This document shows positions 24,414-36,593 of a stretch of 64,000 bases of DNA, piece after piece. Location: NCBI GenBank assembly GCA_017311185.1, contig JAESUZ010001271.1, forward strand, positions 744,001 through 808,000, given 5' to 3'. A model generated the notes under the pieces. It did no database searches. It was not told where the DNA came from and saw only the letters and a program-made list of their open reading frames with translations. How positions within the stretch are numbered: the stretch's first letter is position 1; every line of letters begins with the position of its first letter. The DNA is from Proteles cristata cristata (Eukaryota > Chordata > Mammalia > Carnivora > Hyaenidae). A program made the position numbers and the translations under genes.

Positions 24414-26120
24414 ACATATTTTCTTTATCCATTCATCAGTCGATGGACATTTGGGCTCTTTCCATAGTTTGACTACTGTTGATATTCCTTTTTAAACATC
24501 AGGATGCATGTATCCCTCTGACTCCGTATTTTTGTATCCTTTAGGTAAATACCTAATAGTGCAAGTGCTGGATTGTAAGGTAGTTGGTAGTTCTATGTTT
24601 TAGTTTTTTGAGAAACCTCCATACTGTTCTCCAGAGTGGCTGCATCAGTTTGCATTCCCACCAAAAGTGCAAGAGGGTTCCGCCTCTTTCTGCATCCTCA
24701 TCAACATCCGTTAATTCTTGTATTGTTCATTTTAGCCATTCTGAAAGGTGTGAGGTGGTATCTCATAGTGGTTTTGATTTGTATTTCCCTGATGATGAGT
24801 CATGCTGAGTACATGTCTGTTAGCCATCTGGATATCTTTTTTGGAAAAGTGACTATTCATGTCTTTTGTTCATTTTTAACTGGATTATTTGCTTTTTTGG
24901 GTTTTGAGCTTGGTAAATTCTGTATCGGTTTTGGATACTACCCCTTTATCATTTCATTTACAAATCTCTCCTTCAACTCCCTTGGCTGCCTTTTTAGTTT
25001 TATGGATTATTTCCTCCTCTGTGCAGAAATTTTTATCTTGATGCAGTGCCAAGAGTTCATTTTTGCTTTTGTTTCCCTTGCCTCTGGAGACATGCCTAGT
25101 AAAAAGTTGATATGATTGATGTCAAAGAGGTTGCTGCCTGTGTTCTTCTCCAGGATTTTGATGGTTTCCTTTCTCACATTTAGGTCTTTCATCCATTTTG
25201 AATTTATTTCTGTGTCTAGTGTAGGAAAGTGGTCTAGTTTCATTCTTCTGCATGTTGCTGTCCAGATTTCCTAGCATCATATGTTGAAGAGGCTGTCTTT
25301 TATTCACTGGATATTCTTTCCTGTTTTGTTGAAGATTGGTTGATCATATAGTTGGTCTATTTCTGGGTTCTCTGTTTTATTCCATAGATCTATGTATCTG
25401 TTTTTGTTCCCGTGCCATACTGTCTTGATGACTACAGCTATGTAATTAGAACTTGAAATCCAGAATTGTGATGCCTCCAGCTTTCCTTTTCTTTTTCAAG
25501 ATTCCTTTGACTATTTGGGGTCTCTTGTGGTTCCATAAAATTTTTAAGGATTCTTTGCTCTAGTTCTGTGAAAAATATATGTGGTATTCTGATAGAGATT
25601 CCATTTAATGTGCAGATTGTGTTGGATGGTATAGATATCTTAACAATGTTCTTCTGATCTCTGAGCATGGAATGTTTTTCCATTTCTTTGTGTCATCTTT
25701 AATTTCTTTCATAAGTATTTTGTACTTCAGAGCACAGATATTTTACCTCTTTGATTATATGTATTTCTAGGTATCTTATGGTCTTTGGTGCATTGTAAAT
25801 GGGATCAATTCCTTGATTTCTTTCTGATGCTTCATTATTGGTGTATAGAAATGCAACAGATTTCTGTATGTTGATTTTGTATCCTGTGACCTTACTCTAT
25901 GATACTGAGATATGTTCCCTCTGTCTCTACTTTCTTGAGGATTTTTATCAAGAACAGATGCTGTGCTTTGCCAAATGCTTTTTCTGCATCTATTGAGGAT
26001 ATATGGCTCTTATCCTTTCTTTTATTAATGCTATCTATCTCATTGATTTGCAAATACTAAGCCACCCATGCATCCCTTGAATAAATCTCACCTGATCATG
26101 GTAAATCATTCCTTTTATAT

Positions 26121-26130
26121 CTATCTATCC

Positions 26131-26183
<53 letters not shown>

Positions 26184-26361
26184 ATCTATCTATAGATATC
26201 TATTATCTATTATCAATCTATATCAATCTATTATCTATCTGTAGATATCTATTATCAATAGATAGATTGATAATAGATAATAGATATCTACAGATAGATA
26301 GATGGATAGATAGAAAAGGAATGATTTACTATGATCAAGTGAGATCTATCGATCGATAGAT

Positions 26362-26412
<51 letters not shown>
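26121..26412. repeat. (CTAT)n / (GATA)n tail expansion with inverted arms
   Basis: About 290 bases made of CTAT units that turn over into GATA units. It occupies the place of the A-tail of the reverse SINE at 26413-26608. Part of it forms a fold-back with the L1 sequence beside it (see findings). Confidence 0.93.
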
Positions 26413-26608
26413 TTTTTTGAGAGAGAGAGAGAGAGAAGAGAAAATGGTAGTAGGGGAGAGGCAGAGAGAGAGGAGAGAGAATTCCAAATAGACTTCAGGC
26501 TGTCAGTGCTGAGCCTGACATGGGGCTCAATCCCATGACTATGGGATCATGACCTGAGCCGAAGTCAAGAGTTGGATGCTTAACCAACTGAGCCATCCAG
26601 GCTCCCCC
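26413..26608 (-). mobile_element. Carnivore tRNA-derived SINE with a tetranucleotide tail
   Basis: Reverse copy: GAGAGAG block, GTCAGTGCTGAGCCTGACAT, AACCAACTGAGCCATCCAGG and the end GCTCCCCC. Flanking L1 sequence is duplicated: AAATCATTCCTTTTATAT at 26103-26120 and AGTGATTCTTTTTATGT at 26609-26625. The tail repeat therefore lies between the target duplication and the SINE body. Confidence 0.9.
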
Positions 26609-27493
26609 AGTGATTCTTTTTATGTACTGTTGGATTCAATTTGCTAGTATCTTGTTGATGATATTTGCATCCATGGTCATCAGAGATAGTGGCCTGTAAT
26701 TCTTTTTAGTGGTGCCTTTGGGTTTGGAATCAATATAATGCTGGCCTTATAGAATGAGTTTGGAAGTTTTCCTTCCATTTCTTTTTCTGTGGAACAATTT
26801 TTCAGGAATAGGTATTAGCCCTTCTTTAAATGTTTAGTAGAATTCCCTGGGAAGCCATCTGGTCCTGGACTTCTATTTTTTGGGAGATTTTTGATTAATT
26901 ATTCAATTTATTTGCACTTACCAGTCTTTTCAAATTTTCTGCTTTCTGTTTTAGTTTAATAGTTTATATATTCATAGGAATTTATCTATTTCTTCCAGAT
27001 TTCCTAATTCTTTTGACATATAATTTTTTAAATCATATTCTCTTACATTTCTGGGGTGTTGGTTGTGATCTCTCCTCTCTCATTTTTGATTTTACTTATT
27101 GGGGGTCCTATCTCTTTTTGATATCTCTGGCTAGGGGATTATCAATTTTATCAATTCTTTCAAAGAAACAGCTTCTAATTTCATCAATCTGTTGTACTGC
27201 TGTTTTCATTTGTTTGTTTCTATATCGTTTATTTCTGCTCTACTCTTTATGATTTCCTTCTTTCTGCTGGCTTTAGGCTTCATTTGTTGTTCTTTTCCTA
27301 GCTCCTACATATAAAGCTAAGGTTGTGTATTTGAGATTTTTCTGGCTTCTTGACGTAAGCCTGTTTTGCTATATCTTTTCCCCTTATGGTCACTGTGTCT
27401 GCATCCCAAAGGTTTTGAACAACGATGTTTATATTTTCATTTGTTTCCATGTACTTTTTAATTTCTTCTTTAATTTCTTTGTTGACCCATTCG

Positions 27494-27907
27494 TTATTTT
27501 GTAGGATCTTCTTTAACTTCTGTGTGTTTGTTGTCTTTCAATTTTTTCTGATGGTTGACATCAAGTTTAATAGCATTGTAATCTAAATATATGCATGGTA
27601 TGATCTCAATCTCTTTGTAATTTTTGAGGCCTGATTTGTGATACAGTATGTAATCTATTCTGGAGAAAGTCCCATGTGTGCTGGAAAAGATTGTGTATTC
27701 TGCTGCTTTAGGATGAAATGCTCTGAATATATCTGTTGAGTACATCTGGTTCACTCTGTCATTCAAAGCCATTGTTTCCTTGTTGATTTTCTGCTTAGAT
27801 GATCTGTCCATCGTTGTAAGGGGGGTGTTAAAGTCCCACTCTGTTATTGTACTGTTAAAAATGAGTTCCTTTACAGTTAATTGTTTTCTATATTTGAGTG
27901 CTCCCAA
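27494..27907 (-). pseudogene. L1 ORF2 endonuclease domain, C-terminal half remnant
   Basis: A 137-codon open stretch. Segments DFNTPLTTMDRSSKQKINKE, TDIFRAFHPKAAEYTIFSS and THGTFSRIDYILYHKSGLK match the second half of the APE-type endonuclease of mammalian L1 ORF2. That domain normally nicks target DNA at TTTTAA-like sites. The usual GDFN motif reads WDFN here. The SRIDYILYHK segment that carries the conserved SDH-type region has Tyr where Asp-His or His is usual. The element is inactive. Confidence 0.85.
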
Positions 27908-28367
27908 GTTGGTGGCATTGGTACTTATAATTGTTAGGTCTTTGTCACTGGACCCCTTTATGATGATATAGTGCCCTTTTTCATCTCTTATTGTAGTCTT
28001 TGGTTTAAAATCTACTTTGATATAAGTATCAGCTTTCTTTTGACATCATTCAGCATGGTAAATGGTTTTCTATTCCCTCACTTTCAATCTGCAGATGTCT
28101 TTAGGGCTAAAATGAGTCTCTTGTAGGTAGCATATAGATAGGTCTTGCTTTGTTTTGTTTTTTTATACATTCTGATACCTTATTCCTTTGATTGGAGCAT
28201 TAGTCCATTTACAACCAGAGTGATTATTGATAGATAAGTATTCAGTGCCATTGTATTATTTGTTAACTTCTTGTTTCCAGAGATTTTTTCTGTTCCTTTC
28301 TAGTCTTTGTTTCTTTGTTGCTTTTGGTCTTTCTTACCCTCTGAAAAATTCCCCTTTCATATTCCTT

Positions 28368-28590
28368 TTTATTTACTTTATTTTATTTTTTTAATGTTTT
28401 TATTTTATTTTTGAAAGACAGAGTGCGAGCAGGGGAGGGACAGAGAAAGAAAGGGAGACACGAATCTGAAGCAGGCTCCAGGCTCCAAGCTGTCAGCACA
28501 GAGCCCGATGCGGGGCTTGAACCATAGAATGTTATATTATGACCTGAGCCGAAGTCGGACACTTAAACGACTGAGCCACCCAGGCACCCC
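28368..28590 (-). mobile_element. Carnivore tRNA-derived SINE inside L1
   Basis: Reverse copy ending GCCACCCAGGCACCCC. Target duplication TCCCCTTTCATATTCCTT at 28350-28367 and TGCCCTTAAATATTCCTT at 28591-28608 (15 of 18). It interrupts the L1 ORF1/ORF2 region. Confidence 0.93.
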
Positions 28591-29254
28591 TGCCCTTAAA
28601 TATTCCTTACAAGACTAGTTTAGTGGTCACAAACTCCTTTTGTTTTTGTTTGTCTGGGAAACTCTTTATCTCTCCTTCTATTGTCTGGAAAAAACTATCT
28701 CTCCACTGAATGATAGCCTTGCTAGATAGAATATTCTTGGCCATTTTTCCCGTTCAGCATGTTGAATATATTGTGCCACTCGCTTCTGGCCTGCCTAATT
28801 TCTATGGAGAGATCTGCTGCTAACCTTATTTGTCTTTCTTTATAAATTAGGAATTTTTTTCCTTTGTTGCTTTTAAGATTTTTTCCTTATCTCTATAGTT
28901 TGCAAATTTTACACTATCTCTTGGTATTGGCCTGCTTTGGTTGATTTTGATGGGAGTTCTTTATGCTTCCTGAATTTGGATGTCTGTTTCCTTCTCCAGA
29001 TTAGGGAAGTTTTCAGTTATAATTGCTCAAATAAACATCCTGCCCCCCTTTTCCCTCCCTTCTTCTGGGATTCCTGTAATACAAATGTTATTATGCTTTA
29101 TGGAGTCGCTCAATTCTCTAAGTGTATATTCATGATACAACATTTTTCTTTTCCTCTTCTTGTCAGCTTATTTTTTATCTTCTGTATAACCTAACTCTTT
29201 CCTCTGCTTCTTCTATTCTTGTTGTCATTACATCCACTTGGTTTCAAATCTTGG

Positions 29255-29470
29255 TTATAGCATTTTTATTTCAACCTTACTACTTTTTAGGTCTTTTATC
29301 TTTGTGGTAAAGGACTCTTTGGTGTTTTCTATGCTTTTCTTAAGCCATAGTATCCTTATGATTATTTTAAATTCTGGATCAGGCATATAAATTATATTTG
29401 TTGCAATTAGATCCATGTCTGTAACCCTGTTTTGTTCTTTCTTTTTTGATAAATTCCTCCATCTTGGCAT
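29255..29470 (-). pseudogene. L1 ORF1 protein, N-terminal remnant
   Basis: A 71-codon open stretch starting MPRWRNLSKKKEQNRVTDMD. ORF1p normally forms a coiled-coil trimer that coats L1 RNA. The basic start (KKKEQ) followed by a DPEFK-type segment, then KKSIENTKESFTTKIKDLKS with heptad-like spacing, is typical of the mammalian ORF1p N-terminus. The frame breaks at 29255, and a SINE at 28368-28590 lies further downstream. Confidence 0.8.
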
Positions 29471-30723
29471 TTTGTCTAGGTCTCTGTCTTCTGTGTGTTA
29501 GGAAAGCTTGTTATGTTTCTTGTTCCTTAGAGTAATGACTTTATTAAGAAAAGGTCTTATACTGCCTAGAATCTCACGCTTCAGGAAGTTTCTGGTGTAT
29601 GCAATGTGCACTCTACTGCTGTGTTTTGGCTGCTCTTTCCTAAGGTCAGGTCTCTGCAGAGATTCTCCTTTCCTGTAGTCAAGAGTATTTGGCCCTTTTC
29701 TAGAGTGTAGTGATTTTAATTAGGTGTGCTCTAGTCTCCTTGTTAAAAGAGGCCTGATCCTATTTCCTCTAGAGCTGAAGCTTTGCAACACTCTACAGTC
29801 AGTAGACTTGGTGTGTGCATTGGTGAGGTGCTGGTCTTCTGAGGGAAGGCCCACTGCTCTGGTGCTCAGGCACACCTGCCCAAATAAAGAAGCACCTGCA
29901 AAGCACAGAGGGCAGCATTTGGTGTAAGCAGCTCAGGCCACCACTGTTGCCATTGTGCTCACACTGAAGTCAGTCCATGCTGATGGGCAGGGGAGAAAAA
30001 TGTCTCAAGCCCTCTCCCTACTGTCTGTAGAGGGGAATTCATGCCTGCCACTCTTTGGGAAGCTCTCACAAAAGAGTGAAAAATCTCCCTGGTGTGTCCA
30101 AGGCATCCTTAGATCACTGCCTTTACCTTGACTGTGTCTGGGTCATGTGCCCAGCTGGCAGCCACGGTCTGCTGTGTTTTATCTCAGGCATACCACCGAG
30201 TTTCAAAACTCCAAACTTTAAGGGCCCAGCATGGCAAGACCTGCAGTGATCCTCTAGGGAAGAGTCTCACAATGCTATGGCTGGTGCCAGTTTGTCCCAA
30301 AAGTGCAGTCACACCAACGTGAAGGAGTGTGGAGTTTAAAGTACAGCAAAAGCCAGCATCCAGGTTATCTTCCCTCAACAGGTATCTCTGCCTCTATGCT
30401 TAAGGGGTAGGGGAGTGCAATGGCACCTGCCAGGTCTTTTGTCCCCTGAGAGGCAATGCCACCTCTCCCAGATTCACTCAGAAAGGGGAGCTGTCTCTCC
30501 TAGTCTCTCCTAGCATATTGGAAGGAATCCTCAGATTGCACTGTCTACCCCCTGGCCTCTGCCCTCCTTCACAGGAGCACTGCAGTGGTGCCGGGGTCAA
30601 CACCAGCCACACACAGACTTCTAAAATTCCAGTCTTTGAGTTCCATTGGTTCTAAAAACTTGATAGTCAGCCCCTCTCATTTTCCCAGTCAATGGCTTTA
30701 GGGAAGTGTTTTCCTTGTGCAAT

Positions 30724-30777
30724 AGCTGGTGTGCTGTTTTCTCTCTCACTCTCTCTCCCTCTCTCCCTCTCTTCCAT
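30724..30777. repeat. CT-rich tract in the L1 5' UTR
   Basis: TTTTCTCTCTCACTCTCTCT followed by CCCTCTCTCCCTCTCTTCC. Read on the L1 strand it is a GA-rich stretch. Confidence 0.8.
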
Positions 30778-31099
30778 GATCAGGGCTCCCTCCCCTCCTC
30801 AACACCTGCAACCCTTTTCTCCATAAATCACCTCTCCACACTGCTTTCTTTTCACAGTGTGGCCTCTTCTCTTTCTCTAGTTGTGGAGTTTGTTCTTTCA
30901 GTACTCAGATCAATTTCTTGGGTGTCCAGAATGATTTGATATTTATCTAGCTGTGTTTGAGGGATTAGGCAAGCAATAGGGTCCCCCTATTACTTCATCA
31001 TCTTAACTCCTCACCCCTGATCTCCTTATTTTTTGATATATTGAATACACCTTAAACTTACTAATTTCTCTGATGTCATTTTATGAGGAAATATGGCAA

Positions 31100-31296
31100 T
31101 ATTAAGTCTGACTCTGCATCTTACTGGCTGTGTGACTTTGAGCAAGTTTCCCAGCATGACGGTGCCTCTGTTTTCTTCTCTATACATGGAAACACTAATA
31201 GAATATGCCTCAGAGGACTGTTGTGAAGCATAAATTAATTTATGTAAAGTACTTAAAATAAGCCTGACGTATTTTAAGTCCACTATAAATGTTAGG
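31100..31296 (+). mobile_element. MIR SINE
   Basis: GACTCTGCATCTTACTGGCT, GTGTGACTTTGAGCAAGTTT, TCTATACATGGAAACACTAA, then AGGACTGTTGTGAAGCATAA and CCACTATAAATGTTAG, in MIR order. Confidence 0.85.
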
Positions 31297-31932
31297 GGAA
31301 AAAAGATTAGATTCAGGAGATACACTCAAAAAATTCATTGGCTGTATTCTAAAAGAATATTTCTTAAAACAATTTTTTGGTCAATTTTATAAAAACAGTC
31401 AATTTTGGAATTCAGGAACTGGTTATTAATCAAAATTATTTTAATAGGTTAATTTTCAGTTAATTCCTATTTCTCTATTAATGATGATTCTTTATGTGTG
31501 TATTTACTGTGATTGTTCTTTAAAATTTTATTTCTCCAAAAACCGTGCTCTAGATGCCATCCCTGATTAAGTATGCAATTACTATTCTGATAAGCAGTAA
31601 TTAGTAAAAAAAGTTGTTAAGGATTTCAAAAAATGACATTCAATGCACATGACTAGAAGTCTGATTCATCAACCAATCAAAAAAAATTTGGTATTTTATA
31701 TCTCCAACTGAAAAATGAAATATTAAGAACATGTTGTATTATTTTTAAACCTTTTTATATATTACAGAAATAGGTAAGGAAGGTATGAGTTATAAGTAAA
31801 GGGAAACAGTTCATTGAAGGATAAATACAAACCCTGAATCAGCTAGGTGACAACTAATCCAGAATCATGAAATATATCTTTGGCCTTGCAGTACTGGACA
31901 ATGTTTTCTTTTATATATATTATACATATATA
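31297..31932. other. Intergenic DNA, no gene seen
   Basis: Very AT-rich, with no recognised repeat until a TATATA run at about 31910-31934 at the edge of the next SINE. Confidence 0.55.
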
Positions 31933-32121
31933 TAATTTTTTAAACGTTTATTTTTGAAAGAGAGATAGAGTGAAAGTGAGGGAGGGACAGAGAGAAAGGG
32001 AGATAGAGAGAGAAAGGGAGCTGTCAGCACAGAGTCTGATGTGGGGCTCAAATCACAGACCATAAGATTATGACCTCAGCTGAAGTCAGCCACTTCATCG
32101 ACTGAGCCACCCGGTAGCCCC
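31933..32121 (-). mobile_element. Carnivore tRNA-derived SINE, decayed
   Basis: Reverse copy with a TTTTTTAAACGTTTATTTTT tail, GAAAGGGAGCTGTCAGCACA (the block before it is partly deleted), and the end GAGCCACCCGGTAGCCCC. A second T-rich ATGTTTATTTATGTA piece at 32127-32163 may be the tail of another copy. Confidence 0.88.
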
Positions 32122-32163
32122 TTCCCTTTTTTTTTTTAACTTTTAAAAAATGTTTATTTATGT

Positions 32164-33887
32164 ACAATGCTTTCTAATTGCATTTAATGGAAAAATTTTT
32201 CATATCATTATCTAAGTAGGGGAATGAGAATACTAATCTCTACATTGTTTGGTTTCGTTGCTAGCCCAGTGAAGACTGGACATTAATAGTTAATAGCTGA
32301 ACAATTCAAGTACCATGTTTTGGATCCCAAAATATTCTTACAGATAGGAGAGCCATATTAACTGCAGTAAGCTGTAATATCCAGCTAGTTCTGCTGATCC
32401 CAAATCATAGGATTTTTGCTTTGCAAGGGGCTCTGTAAATCATCTAGCCTGAACCTTCAATTGAAGCTACTTAAGGGAAGTTTTTAGAGACTTCAAAGGC
32501 TTCATAAGACCGTATATTTGCTAGGACTACTTATACAGCTAAATCCTCCAAGGCTTTTGAATGTACCCATGTACTGAAGAAATTATTCAGCTTGTTGAAG
32601 GTCACTTATTAAAATGTGGCTCTGGGCTACTTGGTGAGAAAGAAAAGTGTAAAAGGCAAGGAGAGGTTGGAGGAAGCTGGCCCGTTAGGGGGACTTGGCT
32701 GCTGCCCAGGCTCTTGGGTGTGCAAGGACAATTTTACATACAATAAGCAGGCAGCCAACTACCAAGAGATAAAGCACACTTGGTTGTCACAGATGGACAT
32801 GATGCTACTGTATTCTTCCAAGTTATGGATTTGTTAGTATAGATTTTGTTTTGTGATTTTTTGTAGCCTTCCCCTACCGCCGTTCAGAGGAAACATTAGG
32901 TTTGAGAATTTCATCAAAAGAAATTTATGATCTGAATATTATAGTTTGCTATTATATGTCATGCTTACAAAACTGAGACCTAAAAGGACTAGTCTTGCAC
33001 TGGTGTAGCATTTCAACAATCCTCCAAACAAGGGTTCCAATCTTCTCAAACACCCTCTCTCTCTAGCCTCTTATGCTCCCTGAATCCATGCTCCATCCTA
33101 CTGTGCTTTCCCACCTGGAGCCCAGCAGACACTTCACCACTCCCCAACATATGCAGCTTCCTGTGTAACGTATTTTGTCTTTGGCTTTTACTGTTTTCCT
33201 CAAGGCTTGCCTGAGTGAACTGTGACCTCTGTCTCTCAGAGAACAGGGAGCAGAAGCTACATGGGACATATTCAAATGTACTTTCACTGGCAGGTTGGGG
33301 CTGAGCATGATATGTAAAGGAAGGGGTACAAATTTCACAGAGAATTTTGTTCTATGGAGATCATTAAAATATCAAAAATTATTTCACTATCTATGCGGCC
33401 TCCTCAAATAGCTGTTTTTTCTATGGTCAGTGACTAACATTTGAGCTAATCAAACAGACAGTCATCTAGTCAGTCATTTGTAGCTCAGAAATGGCTGATT
33501 GGTCAAATACAGAGTGGATGCCTCATGATGGTAGGAGCACTGTTAACAAATTGTATTTGTGCTTCATGCCTAACAATAAACTGATAATATATTTATATTG
33601 GAAACATTATGGGTAGAAGGGAGACAACATCACACAGGGCTCTATACTTCTTTGAAAATGAATTTAAATTTCTGTCATGCAGATTTCAGATATAGCTAAA
33701 ATTTTCAAAGCTGGTGATATAAACATGTAAAAAGGGAGTTCCAGAAGACAATTTGGGTATGTCTACATGAAGAAAATTTGAAGGCATTTGTCTGTAAGAC
33801 TGCCTACAGAAGCAGTCAAGACACTGACAGATAAACTGATTGGACAGAGATCTTAAGACCACTTGCTTCTCTTTTCAAATATTCAAT
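32164..33887. other. Intergenic DNA, no gene seen
   Basis: Mixed composition. The segment 33040-33340 is less AT-rich and may be an old repeat I cannot name. Overlapping frames near 32561-32837 show no known domain. Confidence 0.5.
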
Positions 33888-33905
33888 AAATTGCTATTAC
33901 ATGTT

Positions 33906-34092
33906 GGCACACCTGGGTGACTCAGTTGGTTAAGCGCCCAACTTCAGTTCAGGTCATGATCTCTTGGTTCATGAGTTCAAGTCCCGTGTCAGGCTCTGTG
34001 CTGGCAGCTCAGAATCTGGAGCCTGCTTTGGATTCTGTGTCTCCCTCTCTCTGTGTCTCTGTCTCTCTCCCAAAAATAAATAAACATTTAAA
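33906..34092 (+). mobile_element. Carnivore tRNA-derived SINE
   Basis: Head GGCACACCTGGGTGACTCAG, body AAGTCCCGTGTCAGGCTCTG and tail AAAAATAAATAAACATTTAA. Target duplication AAATTGCTATTACATGTT at 33888-33905 and AAATTGCTATTAAATGTT at 34093-34110 (17 of 18). Confidence 0.96.
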
Positions 34093-34110
34093 AAATTGCT
34101 ATTAAATGTT

Positions 34111-36306
34111 TAGTACATTTTGGTAATTATATTTTGATTGCACAAAATGTCACTCTTGGGAGCCTGGAAAAATAAGCCTTAAATTGGTATGGTTATGTGA
34201 GGAGGTCTTCAAAGGTACTCTGTAGAGTAGTGTTAGGGAAGCAGCTATCATTTGAGAAGACACGAGAATATATATAAGACAGTGGATACAGTATAAGGCG
34301 AAGTGCCACGTTTATAAAAGAATAAAGGAAACATACTGAATAGTCTTTGGACATGGTCTTTTACCATGTACTCACTAGTACATCCAGTTCATGATGAATA
34401 ACTTTCAGTAAATGGTTATTTTAGAGTATTTTATTTTTTTGGCATTTTTTAAAAAATCTGAGTTAGTTATGTAATTACTATGCCTGCAGCTTTTTATATT
34501 ACCAACTGACTTCAGAATTCGGTGGACATTTGCTTATCCTCTGCCATACACGTACACTCAATTTAACAAACGTTTATATAACGGATGCAATAAGTACTAG
34601 AAACAGTAAAACAAACAGCAGAGGAACTGATTATCTTTTATCTTCTAGATGCACAGATGACAGAATTGTGCTTTTGACTGTATTTATTCAAATAAGTTGC
34701 TATGTATTATCACTTTTTAGAGCTTGGGGGTTTTTTCCTTTGTGTTTGTTTTCAAGTCAGTTTGGGTCTTCGAGCGGGTTGCTAAGATATCCAGGAGAAA
34801 ACCAAGAGTGGGTTTGTGAGAACAGTTACCTTTGTAGCCTGTGGTTCTTTTACCAGTGCATGTCAGCTTTCTTTTCATTTATTCATGATTTTATATGGCT
34901 GGCTATCTGTTCCATACCTCAGCCTCACTCCAGGACCTCAGGGCTCTCAGTCCTTGTACTGGCTCTTAGAATCTACTCCCCCAAAGTCACTTCACTGATC
35001 CCGTTCCCTGCCAGTGACTCTGCCTCTCAGAAGGATCACAGGGCTCCACACTGGCCCGGCAAGGCCTGAGATGCTTATCTGCCAAGTCCTGTCCTGTCCA
35101 GGCCTCACATATTACATTCCCTCCTGCAATCACAAGTGTGGCTTAAAAATTGGTGTTTTTGCATACTTGTATGTGTGACTGCGGTACCATGCAGCTGCTA
35201 GCACATGTGTTTATAGCGGTTTGAGGGGATTGGTTCTACTCTTCGTTTCCCAGAAGTCACTACCATGCAGATTTTTCTGAGAAATGTCTGTATGTAGCAG
35301 GTTAACATTCTGGGTTTTGTCCTTTCTGTTTCCTGTTCTTACTCCATGCTGTGATGTTGCCCTTCTTGAGAGGCAATGATGCCAGATAGGAAGACGGACA
35401 GGCAGAACACAAGGATTCGAAGGAAGTTGTTTCCCTGGCAACAAAAGCCATGTGAGGAAAACCACACTATTTATCCACTACTCATGTCTCTTTTCATCTG
35501 GTTTAAATAACACTGAGGTTCTGAATGCCAAGTACATATCTGATTCTGAATCATTCCTAGTGGATGGAATTATACCAAACTGGCACCATCTAAAAAAATT
35601 TGAAAATTTGGCAAGTGTGCAATATACTTTTATATGTTAATAGACACCTCCAAATGTATCTCCTTCCTATTAGCATGTCATTGCTTTTGCACTTTTCAAG
35701 ACTTGAAGCCGCAAAATAGTTTTCTCTCTAAAATGAAGCAGGTCAAGAATTTGCAAAAGTCACATTAAATCAAAAGTTATAAGAAAACTCCCATTATACC
35801 TGTAGTATTTGCTTCTATCCCAGTGGCCAGAAAACAATCTGTAGATTAAATGATAGGATAAGAAATTCACTCCGTTTTAGTAACTTCATTCTGGTTCTCA
35901 GTAGTGCTTCATTTTAAGATATTTAAATTATTCTTTTCTTAATTCTGCACTTATTTTATTGGTAGGCTGACACTAGAGTATTAACATTTTGATGAGATTA
36001 TTAGTTATTAAGTGGGAAAAGGCTTGCTGAACTTGCTCTCCATATTTGCTAATCAACAGTTAACATTAATATATATCTTATACCACACAACCAGGCATAA
36101 CTTTGATAGGTGAGTGTTATAACAGCCTTAGTCAAAAAATTGTCATTATATCTGAAAACAACAACTGATGAAGAAAAGATCACTTGCCAAACTAAGTCTT
36201 CTGAAACACTGGTCCATCTTTGAAAGATCAGTTATTAAAAATTTCTTAAAAATTTTGACTTCATAATCATTGGTAAAATTTAGAATGATGAAGATAGGTA
36301 TGTATT
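34111..36306. other. Intergenic DNA; one unexplained 179-codon frame
   Basis: Mostly unique AT-rich DNA with a less AT-rich patch at about 34900-35100. The plus-strand frame at 34530-35069 (179 codons) has no recognised domain. Its hydrophobic middle comes from T-rich DNA and its composition is not coding-like, so I do not call it a gene. Confidence 0.5.
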
Positions 36307-36363
36307 CCAGAAAAAATATTTTTTAAGTGTCTTTAAAAATTTTTTTTAATGTTTATTTATTTA

Positions 36364-36593
36364 TTTATTTTTTTTTAATTTTTTTTTTAATGTTTTATTT
36401 ATTTCTAGGAGAGAGAGAGAGACAGCGTGAGCAGGGGAGGGTCAGAGAGAGAGGAGTCACAGACTGAAACAGGCTCCAGGCTCTGAGCTGGCAGTCAGCA
36501 CAGAGCCCGACGCGGGGCTCGAACCCACGAACCGCGAGATCATGACCCAAGCGAAAGTCGGACGCTTAACCGACTAAGCCACCCAGGCGCCCC
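36364..36593 (-). mobile_element. Carnivore SINE, young subfamily, inserted in another SINE
   Basis: Reverse copy with tail TGTTTTATTTATTTCTAGGA, CTGAGCTGGCAGTCAGCACA and a well-kept head (CCACCCAGGCGCCCC). Target duplication AATGTTTATTTATTT at 36349-36363 and 36594-36608. The duplicated site is the tail of the next SINE. Confidence 0.94.

Larger units (their letters stand above)
24360..31014 (-). mobile_element. Carnivore L1, nearly complete at 5' but lacking its 3' end
   Basis: Read on the minus strand it starts near 31014 with a 5' UTR of about 1.5 kb (opening GAGGAGTTAAGATGATGAAG). It then shows an ORF1 start at 29470, an ORF2 endonuclease piece at 27494-27907, and reverse-transcriptase and C-terminal remains down to about 24400. 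It stops inside ORF2 at about 24360; the C-terminal coding end, 3' UTR and poly-A are absent. Two SINEs (tail and body 26121-26608, and 28368-28590) and two microsatellites interrupt it. All frames are broken. Confidence 0.9.

Noticed and set aside
24636..25115. 159-codon plus-strand frame
   Set aside because: Antisense to L1 ORF2. Phrases such as [12 protein letters not shown] are typical of the reverse complement of ORF2 and recur in unrelated genomes.
26121..26412. CRISPR-like array or satellite
   Set aside because: The units are 4 bases long with no spacers; it is a SINE-tail microsatellite in a mammalian genome.
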